Part shown: positions 1 to 7,625 of the stretch, in pieces
Layout of the letters: every line of letters starts with the position of its first letter
How positions within the stretch are numbered: the stretch's first letter is position 1
DNA from: Actinomyces viscosus
GTDB taxonomy: Bacteria; Bacteroidota; Bacteroidia; Flavobacteriales_D; Crocinitomicaceae
Length of the DNA stretch: 7,846 bases
NCBI GenBank assembly: GCA_943326975.2
Contig: CALPVI020000071.1
Location: forward strand, 1-7,846
Direction: 5' to 3'
Notes under the pieces: generated by a model
The model's database searches: none
What the model saw: the letters and a program-made list of their open reading frames with translations, nothing else
What the model was told of the DNA's origin: nothing
Translations under genes and position numbers: made by a program

Positions 1-1
1 C

Positions 2-2761
2 TATTATGGTGATGATTCTTTTATGCAATATACTTTAGCAGAAAAGGTTACAGAATTGTTTTCATCATATCAAGAAACAGCTACAGCCTTAATTGATTCT
101 TTTGATTCAGATTTCAAAGGAAACTCACATTTTGAATGGCAAAAATATATTTGGAAAGAATTACAAGTTCTCACTGAAAATAAATTTGCTTCATTATCGG
201 TCGTTTACAAAGCAATTGATCAAAGTTTAAAAAATGAAGAAAATCAGAAACTTCTTCAATTAAAATTTCCAAATATTCACATTTATGGTGATTTGCAATA
301 TACCCCAGAGTTGATTCAGTTTCTTTCAACAATTGCAAAATATACAAATGTATCCATCTATAGGGTTCACTTTTTGAATCATTCGAATGCTTCTAGGTTT
401 GTAAAAAACAACAGTAGGTTTAGTGAAAAAAATAATCTTTTAATTAACCAAATAGCTACTGATTTTTTAGCAAATAACTCTTCAGTAACAAGAGATACAC
501 TTTTAGGAAGATTAAAGGCTGAAATTGAAAACCCAGAACAAGATATAAGCTTCAATTATAATACAATTGACAATTCAATTACGATTGCTAATTGTTTTAC
601 AGAGTATAGAGAAGTTGAAGCTTTGTGGCACTATTTAGTTAGCGAATTTAATCGAAATACAGACTTAGCTTTAAGAGATATTTGTGTAATTGTTCCAAAT
701 ATTGAAAAATATGCACCAGCGATAAAAGCAGTTTTTAAAAACGAGAAAGTATCTCTTAATTATTCTTTTTACGATAGCAGTTCAAAAATTCAAGATTCTC
801 CATATAAGGCTTTGCTAGCACTTTATAATTTTGACTCAGAAGAATTTACTTCAAAACAAGTTTTTTCGTTGTTAGAATTTAAATACATACGAGAAAAATT
901 CGGAATCAGTGAAGATCTTTCGATTATCAAAAAAGCAATCGATGATGCTTCTATTTTTCATGGCTATGATGGAGATGAAAAATTTGAAACTCAATACATT
1001 TCATGGAAGCAAGGGTTAAAACGATTAATTATAGGTGCTTGTATTGAAAAAACAGAAGAAGAGATTACTGGAATTGGTGAAGATTTTTATCCTATTTCGG
1101 AATTTGAAGATCAATCCATGTATGAATTAATTAAATTAAATCAGTTTGTTGAATCTTTATTTTCTTTTTCAGAAGAAAGAAAAGAAGCTAGATCGTTGGG
1201 AGAATGGCAATCTTCAATTAAGAAAGTTGTAAATGATTTTTTGAATGTTTCTGATTATGAACCCTCAAATTTTGATAGGAAATTAGAACAACTTGTTAGA
1301 TCAAATGATGTCATTCCAAATGAACGAATTGATTTTAATGTCATTCGTTATTATTTAATAAAGTTGTTTGAAAATCAAGATCTTTCTAATCGAATCGGTT
1401 TTGGTGGAATAAGATTTGTTTCACCGAATCCAATGATGGTTACTTCTTTTAAAATAAATTGTTTTTTAGGTTTAAATGGGAATGACTTTCCGCGTTCTTT
1501 CAAAAAATTAAGTTTTGATTTAAGAAATGAGGAACAAATAACGACGAGCAATGATTTGGATAAACACTTGTTTTTATCTCTTATACAAGGTGCAAAAGAA
1601 AAGTTATATTTGAGTTATATTGGTCAAAGCTCAAAAGATAATAGTGCCTTTCCTGCATCAACATTGGTTGAAGATTTAGTTTCAGTTTGTAAGAAATGGA
1701 ATGTTACTGACAAAGAATTAATTGTTAAGCATCCTTTGCATGCTTTTAGTACGAAATACAATAATTCGGAACAATTTCCAAAATTAAAAAGATTTGATAT
1801 CTATTCTGATAAAGATAGAAATTCAGAATTAATAGTGGATCCAAATACCAAAAAAGGGGAAGTCTTGAGACGTGATAAAAAGGGTAGAATTATCATCCCA
1901 CTTCACGAATTAATTAGATTTACGGAAGACCCTGTTAAATATTATTACACTAAAGTATTGGGGATTTATTATTCAGATAATTCAATTGATTTGGCTGAAA
2001 GTGAGTTGTTTGATTTAGATCATTTGAAAAAATGGAATGTGAAAAATGCTATTTTACAAGGTGAATTAATTCAAGCTTTTGACGAAGAAAAATTTTATGA
2101 AAAATTAAAAATAAATGGGCAATTTCCTTTTTTAAATTTAGGTGAAATCGTTCAGGGATCAATTTCTAAAGAAGCTCATGCAGTAATTGAAAGTATAAGT
2201 GAGAAAGTTGATTTAAATACTCGAGAAATAATTCCTATTTACATTGAATTAAATGATCAATATATTATTGAAGGGTCTATCGATACAATTTTTGATGGTC
2301 AATTTTTGTTTGCTACAGTTTCTAGTGATAAATGGAAATATCAATTGCGTTCAGTAATTCAATTTTTAGCGGTTATAATTTCAAGTAATAATCGTATTAC
2401 AAGTGGATACTATTTTTCTAAGAATAGCATAAATGAGCTAGGATTAACCTATGAAGAAGCAATTACAAATTTAGTTAAATTATGTACTAACTATGAAGAG
2501 GGAACAGCCAATTTGAAACATTTTTCAATCGATTTTGGTGATAAATTAAATGTTGTTTTTAAAGAGGAAAATACAAATGAATCTTTTGTAAAAAATATAA
2601 AAGGAATTATTAATCATAAAAATTCGTATGTCAATCCCTCAGAATATTTTATGAGAGAATTAAATAATGGTTCAATCACGAATAATGTAGCAAAGGAAAC
2701 ATTTAAAAATTATTACACATTTATCCGCGAATTATTAACTTCTACTTTAAGCAAACTATGA
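2..2761 (+). CDS. recC: Exodeoxyribonuclease V gamma subunit RecC, 5' end outside the window
   Basis: RecC is the scaffold subunit of RecBCD; it splits the duplex at a DNA end and, in E. coli, reads Chi. The frame is open to the left edge, and the first residues here (TLAEKVTELF) line up with about residue 120-130 of E. coli RecC. So roughly 120 N-terminal residues lie upstream, and the Met codon at 23 is internal. Recognisable RecC blocks are YREVEALWHYL followed by LRDICVIVPNIEKYAPAIKAVF (about 605-745), FVSPNPMMVTSFK then CFLGLNGNDFPR (about 1414-1495), KLYLSYIGQSSKDNSAFP (about 1603-1653), and PLHELIRFTEDPVKYYY (about 1900-1950), which begins the C-terminal nuclease-like domain. In that domain an Asp is kept at 2282 (EGSID), but the D-x-K that follows in active nucleases reads T-V-S at 2315-2323, as expected for the inactive fold of RecC. 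The stop overlaps the recB start. Family assignment is by remembered similarity to E. coli RecC and is strong. Confidence 0.93.
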   Translation, partial: YYGDDSFMQYTLAEKVTELFSSYQETATALIDSFDSDFKGNSHFEWQKYIWKELQVLTENKFASLSVVYKAIDQSLKNEENQKLLQLKFPNIHIYGDLQYTPELIQFLSTIAKYTNVSIYRVHFLNHSNASRFVKNNSRFSEKNNLLINQIATDFLANNSSVTRDTLLGRLKAEIENPEQDISFNYNTIDNSITIANCFTEYREVEALWHYLVSEFNRNTDLALRDICVIVPNIEKYAPAIKAVFKNEKVSLNYSFYDSSSKIQDSPYKALLALYNFDSEEFTSKQVFSLLEFKYIREKFGISEDLSIIKKAIDDASIFHGYDGDEKFETQYISWKQGLKRLIIGACIEKTEEEITGIGEDFYPISEFEDQSMYELIKLNQFVESLFSFSEERKEARSLGEWQSSIKKVVNDFLNVSDYEPSNFDRKLEQLVRSNDVIPNERIDFNVIRYYLIKLFENQDLSNRIGFGGIRFVSPNPMMVTSFKINCFLGLNGNDFPRSFKKLSFDLRNEEQITTSNDLDKHLFLSLIQGAKEKLYLSYIGQSSKDNSAFPASTLVEDLVSVCKKWNVTDKELIVKHPLHAFSTKYNNSEQFPKLKRFDIYSDKDRNSELIVDPNTKKGEVLRRDKKGRIIIPLHELIRFTEDPVKYYYTKVLGIYYSDNSIDLAESELFDLDHLKKWNVKNAILQGELIQAFDEEKFYEKLKINGQFPFLNLGEIVQGSISKEAHAVIESISEKVDLNTREIIPIYIELNDQYIIEGSIDTIFDGQFLFATVSSDKWKYQLRSVIQFLAVIISSNNRITSGYYFSKNSINELGLTYEEAITNLVKLCTNYEEGTANLKHFSIDFGDKLNVVFKEENTNESFVKNIKGIINHKNSYVNPSEYFMRELNNGSITNNVAKETFKNYYTFIRELLTSTLSKL
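2758..2761 (+). other. ATGA stop/start overlap joining recC and recB
   Basis: The ATG of recB (2758-2760) and the TGA of recC (2759-2761) share two bases, a four-base overlap. No purine-rich Shine-Dalgarno sequence stands just upstream. This arrangement commonly gives translational coupling, which would suit two subunits needed in equal amounts. The overlap is seen directly; the coupling is inferred. Confidence 0.85.
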
Positions 2762-5700
2762 ATAATTTTGATGTTAAAACAGTTGAATTAGCAGGGGCAA
2801 ATATTATTGAAGCAAGTGCTGGTACAGGAAAAACTTTTTCCATTGCAGTATTAGTTGTTCGTTTAATATTGGAGAATGAAATTCCTGTTTCTAAAATGTT
2901 ATTAGTAACATTTACAGAAGCTGCAGCAGCAGAATTAAAAGAACGCTCTATCAAGTTCATACGATTAGCCATTGAAGAAATTGAAGTACCAGGTTCTTCA
3001 GGAAATTCTGTTATAAGTGAAATTGTAAATGACTTTACAGGAAACAAAGCAGAAGCGAAAGAAAGACTATATACTTCATTGTTGAATATTGATAAGGCAA
3101 TGATGTGTACAATTCATAGTTTTTGTCAACGAACGTTGAATGAATTTGCTTTTGAAACGAATCAAGCTTTCGGTAAAGAATTACTTGAAAATATCAATGA
3201 TTTTATTTTTAAGTACATACAAAAATTTAAACGTGAAATCTTGAATAGTTTGGAATTTGAACTTTTTGAATTTTTAAATATTTCAGACGATATATTAAAA
3301 ATACACATTGATTCATCATTTCAAGGTAAATATTATTACAATTTTAAGTCAGGCTATAGATTACCAAATGAATTAATTCATTCTTTAGTTGAACAAGAAG
3401 AGAGTTATCAATTTATATTGAGTGAAATAGAATCGAATATTGAGTTCTACAAAGAAAAGGTTTTAAACAAAGATTTAGCAGGATTCAAAGAAGGTAAAAA
3501 AGCTAAATTAATTGCTTTAATTACAGATGCTGAATCAACACTAAATATGTTTTTAACTAAAAGTACAGATTTTGTTCCGATAGTTTTTGAAGATGAAGTT
3601 TTAAAATACAAAGCTCTGATAAATGATATTAATTTAAATAAACAAGCGATTCGTGATGAGTTTTATAGTTTTGCTATAGATTGGCATGTTGAAAGAATTC
3701 AAAGAGAACTAATCGAAAAAAACTATTTTACTTTTGATGATTTAATTAATCAATTACATAAATCTAGAAATAAAGCGGAATTTCAATCTCTTATTAGATC
3801 AAAATATGACGTAGTTTTTTTGGATGAATTTCAGGATACCGATCAAAAACAATATGATATATTCTACAACCTTTTTCAAGAAGATTCGAAAAAAATCATT
3901 TTCTATATTGGTGATCCAAAGCAATCGATTTATTCATGGAGAAAAGCGGATTTAAACACGTATTACGATGCAAGGAATTCGATTGATGAGAATAAAAGAT
4001 TTGATATGAAAAGGAATTTTAGGTCAAGCGTTCAATTAATTAACGCTTTGAACCAATTTTTTCAACCAAATGAAGATTTTGATACATTTGAAAATGGAGA
4101 CGAAGTAAATCGTATTAATTACATAGAAGTGACCTCAGCAAATACTGATCATATTGGATTAATAAAAGAAGGAATAGAATTTTCTCCTATCCGAGTGATA
4201 AATAATCATTCTAATAACGATGAAATCAATGAATCAATAGAAGTAACTTTAAAATATTTATTTTTCGGTGGGTTTGAATTGAATAATAAAAAGATTAGGC
4301 CTTCAAATGTTTGTGTGTTAACAAGGACAAACTGGCAATCCAAAACTGTAAAAGAAATTTTAAATAATCTTTCTATTCCTTCGGTTATTTCTGATGATGC
4401 TAAAGTGATAGATACGGTTGAAGCAAAAGAATTGCTGTTTGTTCTAGATGCAATTTTGTCACCTCAAAAATCTTCGATTCAAAAAGCGTTACTTACTCTT
4501 TTTTTTAATTATAAAATTAATGATTTAAAGGAATTAGATTTCGATTATTATGTAGAACTCTTTAAATCTTATAGTAAAATATGGACAAATGATGGGGTAT
4601 ATGTAGCGCTGAATATGTTACTTAATGATTTTAATATTATTGCCAAATTACAAGAAAAACAAATTTCTGGACAACGTGTTATTTCCAATTTAAAGCAACT
4701 TATTGAATTATTACAAGAAAAAGAATTGAGAAATTCATTTACCCCAAATGAAACTTTTCTTTTTCTTCAAAATCAAATCAATTCATCTAGTGATGAAGAG
4801 ATTTCAGAATATTCTCAGCGACTAGAAAATGATGAAGATACAGTAAAGATTGTAACCATACATAAAAGCAAAGGTATGGAGTATGATATTGTAATTGCGC
4901 CCTTTTTAGATTTTGATGATTCTGAAAAATATGATTTTAGTAGCATCCGTTTACCGCGGGTTGCTAATCAAAACAACTATGTGTATGTTTCAAATCCCAT
5001 TGTAGATTATACGCTACAGCAGAAATACAAACTTCAACAAAAACAAGAGAATAGAAGGTTGATATATGTTGCACTAACTCGTGCAAAGTATAATCTATTT
5101 ATAATCAATAAAACAAAAAACGACAATCATGCTTTAGCTGGGTTTATTAAAGCATTGCCTACCACATTAAATTGTATTCAATTAATCAATCGAGAAAATC
5201 TAGAGCAAGTTGAGATTGGAGTTTTAGAAAAGGATTTCGGAGATCTTAAAATGATTAATGAACCACTTCCTAGTCTGACTATACCAGATAGTAAGTTCAA
5301 AAGAATGAGTTACTCTTCTTTAGCGGCTCATCCTGCTAAGAGTGCAAAAGAAGCAATAGCTGAGTATGAACAAGGAAGTTATGATCAATTTATTTTCAAA
5401 GATTTACCAAAAGGTGCGCATGTTGGTAACCTTTTACACGATATTTTTGAGTTTATAGATTATACGGATGCCTCTAAATGGGAAGAAATTATTCAAATGG
5501 TAGTTGTTCGTTATTTACCCAATCAAAAAGAGAATTCGGGTTTTTTAGCTTCTCTTTATCAGTTGATAGTTCATGCACTTAATTCAACGATTCAATTTGG
5601 TGAAGAATCGTTTCATTTGTCTTCATTAGTAAGAGAGAAACGTAAAAATGAATTTGAATTTAATTTTCAACTCAAAGAAAATGTTTCAATTTCAGCATTG

Positions 5701-6099
5701 GAAAATGTACTAGAAGATGAAACGAGAAAAATTCAAACAAGCTACAACAATGTTCAAGGAATGATGACCGGTTTCATCGATTTGTTTTTTGAACACGAAG
5801 GGAAATTCTATATTCTTGACTGGAAGTCTAACTTTCTGGGAGATCATATAGATCATTACAATAAAGAAAACCTGTTAAAAGGAATGAATGAAAGTAATTA
5901 TCATTTGCAATATTTAATTTATGCTTTGGCTTTAGAAAAATATTTAAAATCGAAGCGTTCAAATTTTGACTTTAAAAATCAGTTTGGTGGTGTTATTTAT
6001 TTGTTTTTGAGAGGGAATAGGGAAGGCGAAACTTATGGTATATACACTCAAGCAGTTACATTAAATGAATTAGATAAGTTAAAGCAGATTCTGAAATAA
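2758..6099 (+). CDS. recB: Exodeoxyribonuclease V beta subunit RecB (helicase-nuclease)
   Basis: RecB is the 3'-5' helicase and the only nuclease of RecBCD, acting on double-strand ends in the cytoplasm. The product has 1113 residues, slightly shorter than the 1180 of E. coli. UvrD-like motifs appear in order: Walker A EASAGTGKT (18-26), VTFTEAAAAEL (50-60), TIHSFCQR (118-125), Walker B FLDEFQDTDQ (354-363), GDPKQSIYSWRKAD (385-398), NFRSS (420-424), TIHKSKGMEYD (700-710) and RRLIYVALTRAK (766-777). The nuclease domain begins near SYSSL (851-855). It keeps H894, D1008, D1021 and K1023 (ILDWKS), Q1051 and Y1055, with the same D to D-x-K spacing as D1067, D1080 and K1082 of E. coli, so helicase and nuclease both look active. 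FGGVIYLFLRG near the end is also typical of RecB. The ATG is chosen because it forms an ATGA overlap with recC and sits 17 codons before the Walker A block, as usual. AddA is less likely because the upstream partner is RecC-like and there is no iron-sulfur Cys set. Confidence 0.96.
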   Translation: MNNFDVKTVELAGANIIEASAGTGKTFSIAVLVVRLILENEIPVSKMLLVTFTEAAAAELKERSIKFIRLAIEEIEVPGSSGNSVISEIVNDFTGNKAEAKERLYTSLLNIDKAMMCTIHSFCQRTLNEFAFETNQAFGKELLENINDFIFKYIQKFKREILNSLEFELFEFLNISDDILKIHIDSSFQGKYYYNFKSGYRLPNELIHSLVEQEESYQFILSEIESNIEFYKEKVLNKDLAGFKEGKKAKLIALITDAESTLNMFLTKSTDFVPIVFEDEVLKYKALINDINLNKQAIRDEFYSFAIDWHVERIQRELIEKNYFTFDDLINQLHKSRNKAEFQSLIRSKYDVVFLDEFQDTDQKQYDIFYNLFQEDSKKIIFYIGDPKQSIYSWRKADLNTYYDARNSIDENKRFDMKRNFRSSVQLINALNQFFQPNEDFDTFENGDEVNRINYIEVTSANTDHIGLIKEGIEFSPIRVINNHSNNDEINESIEVTLKYLFFGGFELNNKKIRPSNVCVLTRTNWQSKTVKEILNNLSIPSVISDDAKVIDTVEAKELLFVLDAILSPQKSSIQKALLTLFFNYKINDLKELDFDYYVELFKSYSKIWTNDGVYVALNMLLNDFNIIAKLQEKQISGQRVISNLKQLIELLQEKELRNSFTPNETFLFLQNQINSSSDEEISEYSQRLENDEDTVKIVTIHKSKGMEYDIVIAPFLDFDDSEKYDFSSIRLPRVANQNNYVYVSNPIVDYTLQQKYKLQQKQENRRLIYVALTRAKYNLFIINKTKNDNHALAGFIKALPTTLNCIQLINRENLEQVEIGVLEKDFGDLKMINEPLPSLTIPDSKFKRMSYSSLAAHPAKSAKEAIAEYEQGSYDQFIFKDLPKGAHVGNLLHDIFEFIDYTDASKWEEIIQMVVVRYLPNQKENSGFLASLYQLIVHALNSTIQFGEESFHLSSLVREKRKNEFEFNFQLKENVSISALENVLEDETRKIQTSYNNVQGMMTGFIDLFFEHEGKFYILDWKSNFLGDHIDHYNKENLLKGMNESNYHLQYLIYALALEKYLKSKRSNFDFKNQFGGVIYLFLRGNREGETYGIYTQAVTLNELDKLKQILK

Positions 6100-6136
6100 T
6101 TATTTAAAAATTACCTTAGTAGAAAATATAACATTT

Positions 6137-6373
6137 ATGGGAACAAGTTCAAGCGACTATAATGATGAAAGAGCAAAAGAATTTGCAGAAAAGGCAGATG
6201 ATCTAGCAAAGCATAAAAAAGAATATAAAGATGAACATGATGCCAAGTATAGGCATGCAAAAAAGACAGAAATTAAATTAGATCCTGAGCAAGAAGCATT
6301 ATTTCTAGAACGCCAACGTAAAGCACTTGAGCGAAGAGAAAAGTTTTTAGCAAGGAAAAATAAAACGAAATAA
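6137..6373 (+). CDS. Small highly charged protein of unknown function
   Basis: I do not recognise this 78-residue product. Of its residues, 22 are Lys or Arg and 18 are Asp or Glu, so about half are charged, with three His as well. It has no Cys and no Trp, no signal peptide and no hydrophobic stretch long enough for a membrane segment. After a Ser-rich start (GTSSSDYND) the composition (rich in Ala, Lys, Glu and Leu) suggests one or two long helices or a disordered segment. A Pro at residue 50 splits it into a Lys/Asp-rich half and an Arg/Glu-rich half (LERQRKALERREKF). The gene starts 37 bases after the recB stop and ends one base before the next ATG, so it very probably shares a transcript with both neighbours. 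A binding partner role for a nucleic acid or for the 327-residue neighbour is possible, but nothing in the sequence proves it. The conserved frame and tight packing make it a likely real gene. Confidence 0.75.
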   Translation: MGTSSSDYNDERAKEFAEKADDLAKHKKEYKDEHDAKYRHAKKTEIKLDPEQEALFLERQRKALERREKFLARKNKTK

Positions 6374-6374
6374 T

Positions 6375-7358
6375 ATGGTAGAAACTATAGCATCCGATTT
6401 TGGTGTAACACTTAGAGTTCAAAACGGGAATAATTATTTTTTCGCAGACATGAAAACTGCGTTTTTACATGTCGTTTTTTTTAAGGAAAACGATCATTTC
6501 AATGAAATAAATCAGTTTTATATTCATCGCTATGAGTTTGCGGACTGGTTAAATCAAGAAATAAATAAAAGTAAGTATAATCAAATAAAATTAGCTTCTG
6601 GTTTGATTCATTTGTGTTACAGTTCTAATCAAGAAAAACAAAATATTAGATTTTTTTATGGTGATGCTACTTTTGATATCAATTTAAAAGATAATAACGA
6701 TTTTGAAAAACAACTTATTGCTGATGTTTCGGTACTTGAAAAAATTGATTCACAATTAATCAAAAAAGCAACTAGAAAGAAAATAATTTCGGCAATTGTA
6801 GATGAATATGATGAAAATGAAACATATCCAATTTCCGACTCTTCTTTACGTGCAGCCGCTTTTGAATTGAAAATATCAAAAACCAAAAAAACGTGGCACC
6901 GCACTTCCTATTTTTATGACCTCGTAAAAATGGAAATAAATAATTCTAACGAAATGAATACTTATTTAGCAAGTAATTTATTGATGGGATTGGATGTCGT
7001 AATTGGTAAAACGGAATGTAATTGTGGTAATGATGGTTGTTTTTTTGAAATGTTAAATACAGCCTATACTACTTATTTTAAGGAAGAGGAATTGCTAACA
7101 GATGGTAAGTTGGATGAAGCTAAGGCTGAAATTCAATTAGCTAAAATTTGGGACAAATTAACACTAAAAGAAAGGGTTGTTTTAAATTTCTTAGATGACC
7201 AATTTGGTAACACTCCCTTGATCAATTTATATTTATTAACCCCAAATGCAAACGTTGAAGAATACATCTATAAAATGACATATCCATACCAACCTGATTC
7301 GGAGGATGATTTGTTTGTAAGGAAAATTGCTAGTTGGGTGGGGTTTTATATGAGATAA
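6375..7358 (+). CDS. Hypothetical protein, 327 residues, soluble
   Basis: I do not recognise a family. The product shows no signal peptide and no membrane segment. The N-terminal third (about 1-115) is rich in aromatic residues and looks like mixed strands and helices (YFFADMKTAFLHVVFF, FYIHRYEFADWL). A charged central part follows, with basic residues at 130-136 (KKATRKK) and 166-176 (KISKTKKTWHR) around the Ser/Ala-rich segment ISDSSLRAAAFEL (153-165); these could touch nucleic acid, but that is inference. A small Cys cluster lies at C215, C217 and C222 (ECNCGNDGC); C81 is the only other Cys. The C-terminal part (about 235-327) is helical and acidic, ending in RKIASWVGFYMR. The ATG follows the previous TAA after one base (TAATATG), so translation is probably coupled and the start is well fixed. 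It is likely the last gene of the recCB transcript, because a 267-base gap follows. An accessory role for RecBC is possible, as is an unrelated function. Confidence 0.85.
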   Translation: MVETIASDFGVTLRVQNGNNYFFADMKTAFLHVVFFKENDHFNEINQFYIHRYEFADWLNQEINKSKYNQIKLASGLIHLCYSSNQEKQNIRFFYGDATFDINLKDNNDFEKQLIADVSVLEKIDSQLIKKATRKKIISAIVDEYDENETYPISDSSLRAAAFELKISKTKKTWHRTSYFYDLVKMEINNSNEMNTYLASNLLMGLDVVIGKTECNCGNDGCFFEMLNTAYTTYFKEEELLTDGKLDEAKAEIQLAKIWDKLTLKERVVLNFLDDQFGNTPLINLYLLTPNANVEEYIYKMTYPYQPDSEDDLFVRKIASWVGFYMR

Positions 7359-7371
7359 AAATTAACTTTTG

Positions 7372-7409
7372 TTGATTTATAAATAATTTATTTTCAAGTT
7401 AGAAATCAA
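7372..7409. repeat. Weak AT-rich inverted repeat after the 327-codon gene
   Basis: TTGATTT at 7372-7378 is matched by its reverse complement AAATCAA at 7403-7409, and the spacer holds a second perfect palindrome, AAATAA-T-TTATTT, at 7381-7393. The element starts 14 bases after the stop codon. It could be a feeble stem-loop that helps end or stabilise the transcript. Seven-base AT-only arms are expected by chance in such sequence, so confidence is low. Confidence 0.22.
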
Positions 7410-7537
7410 AACATTTACAAGTAAAACCTCTATTATATATTTAATTATTTCTCCATTTTACATTATCTGAGAATAAATTAAATTTACTAAAAACATAGTA
7501 TTTAAATTGAACTTGAAAAAAGTGTTGTGTTTTTAAG

Positions 7538-7550
7538 AATTGATTCAATT
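7538..7550. promoter_or_regulatory. Short palindrome upstream of the right-hand gene, possible operator
   Basis: AATTGA-T-TCAATT is a perfect palindrome with six-base arms around one central base, 75 bases upstream of the ATG at 7626. Its place suits a dimeric regulator site for a methyltransferase gene, but no regulator gene is visible and short AT palindromes arise easily here. Confidence 0.18.
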
Positions 7551-7625
7551 ATTTAAAAAGAAATGGTTATTTTAGTCATTTTTAGAGTCAAAATAAAAAA
7601 ACACTTAGTAATAATTTAAAGAATA

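Larger units (their letters stand above)
7359..7625. other. AT-rich intergenic region between the recCB operon and the right-hand gene
   Basis: These 267 bases hold no supported gene. The sequence is nearly all A and T, more extreme than the coding parts. It must contain the end of the upstream transcript and probably the promoter of the gene at 7626, yet I find no G+C-rich hairpin with a T tract. I also find no exact Bacteroidota-type promoter (TTG near -33 with TAnnTTTG near -7). The closest -7 candidate is TATTTTAG at 7568-7575, with one mismatch and no well-spaced partner. Two small symmetrical elements inside it are listed separately. Confidence 0.7.

Noticed and set aside
23..25. Met codon as the start of recC
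   Set aside because: The frame is open to the left edge, and alignment in memory to E. coli RecC puts this point about 120 residues into the protein, so it is an internal Met.
2742..3047. 101-codon reverse-strand open frame over the start of recB
   Set aside because: It lies opposite the Walker A and Ia motifs of recB and its product has no recognisable features; it is a shadow of the real gene.
2..6099. AddB/AddA instead of RecC/RecB
   Set aside because: The upstream protein has RecC-specific blocks, no helicase Walker A, no active nuclease D-x-K and no iron-sulfur Cys set, all of which argue against AddB.
6656..6904. 82-codon reverse-strand open frame
   Set aside because: It is wholly opposite the 327-codon gene, which fits the operon; its product is a Ser/Phe-rich string typical of antisense AT-rich coding sequence.
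6993..7013. DVVIGKT in the 327-residue protein as a nucleotide-binding loop
   Set aside because: It lacks the first Gly and the spacing of a Walker A motif, and no Walker B partner is seen.
7520..7606. AAGTGTT (7520-7526) and AACACTT (7600-7606) as a long-range inverted repeat
   Set aside because: Seven-base arms 73 bases apart in AT-rich sequence are expected by chance and do not flank anything coherent.
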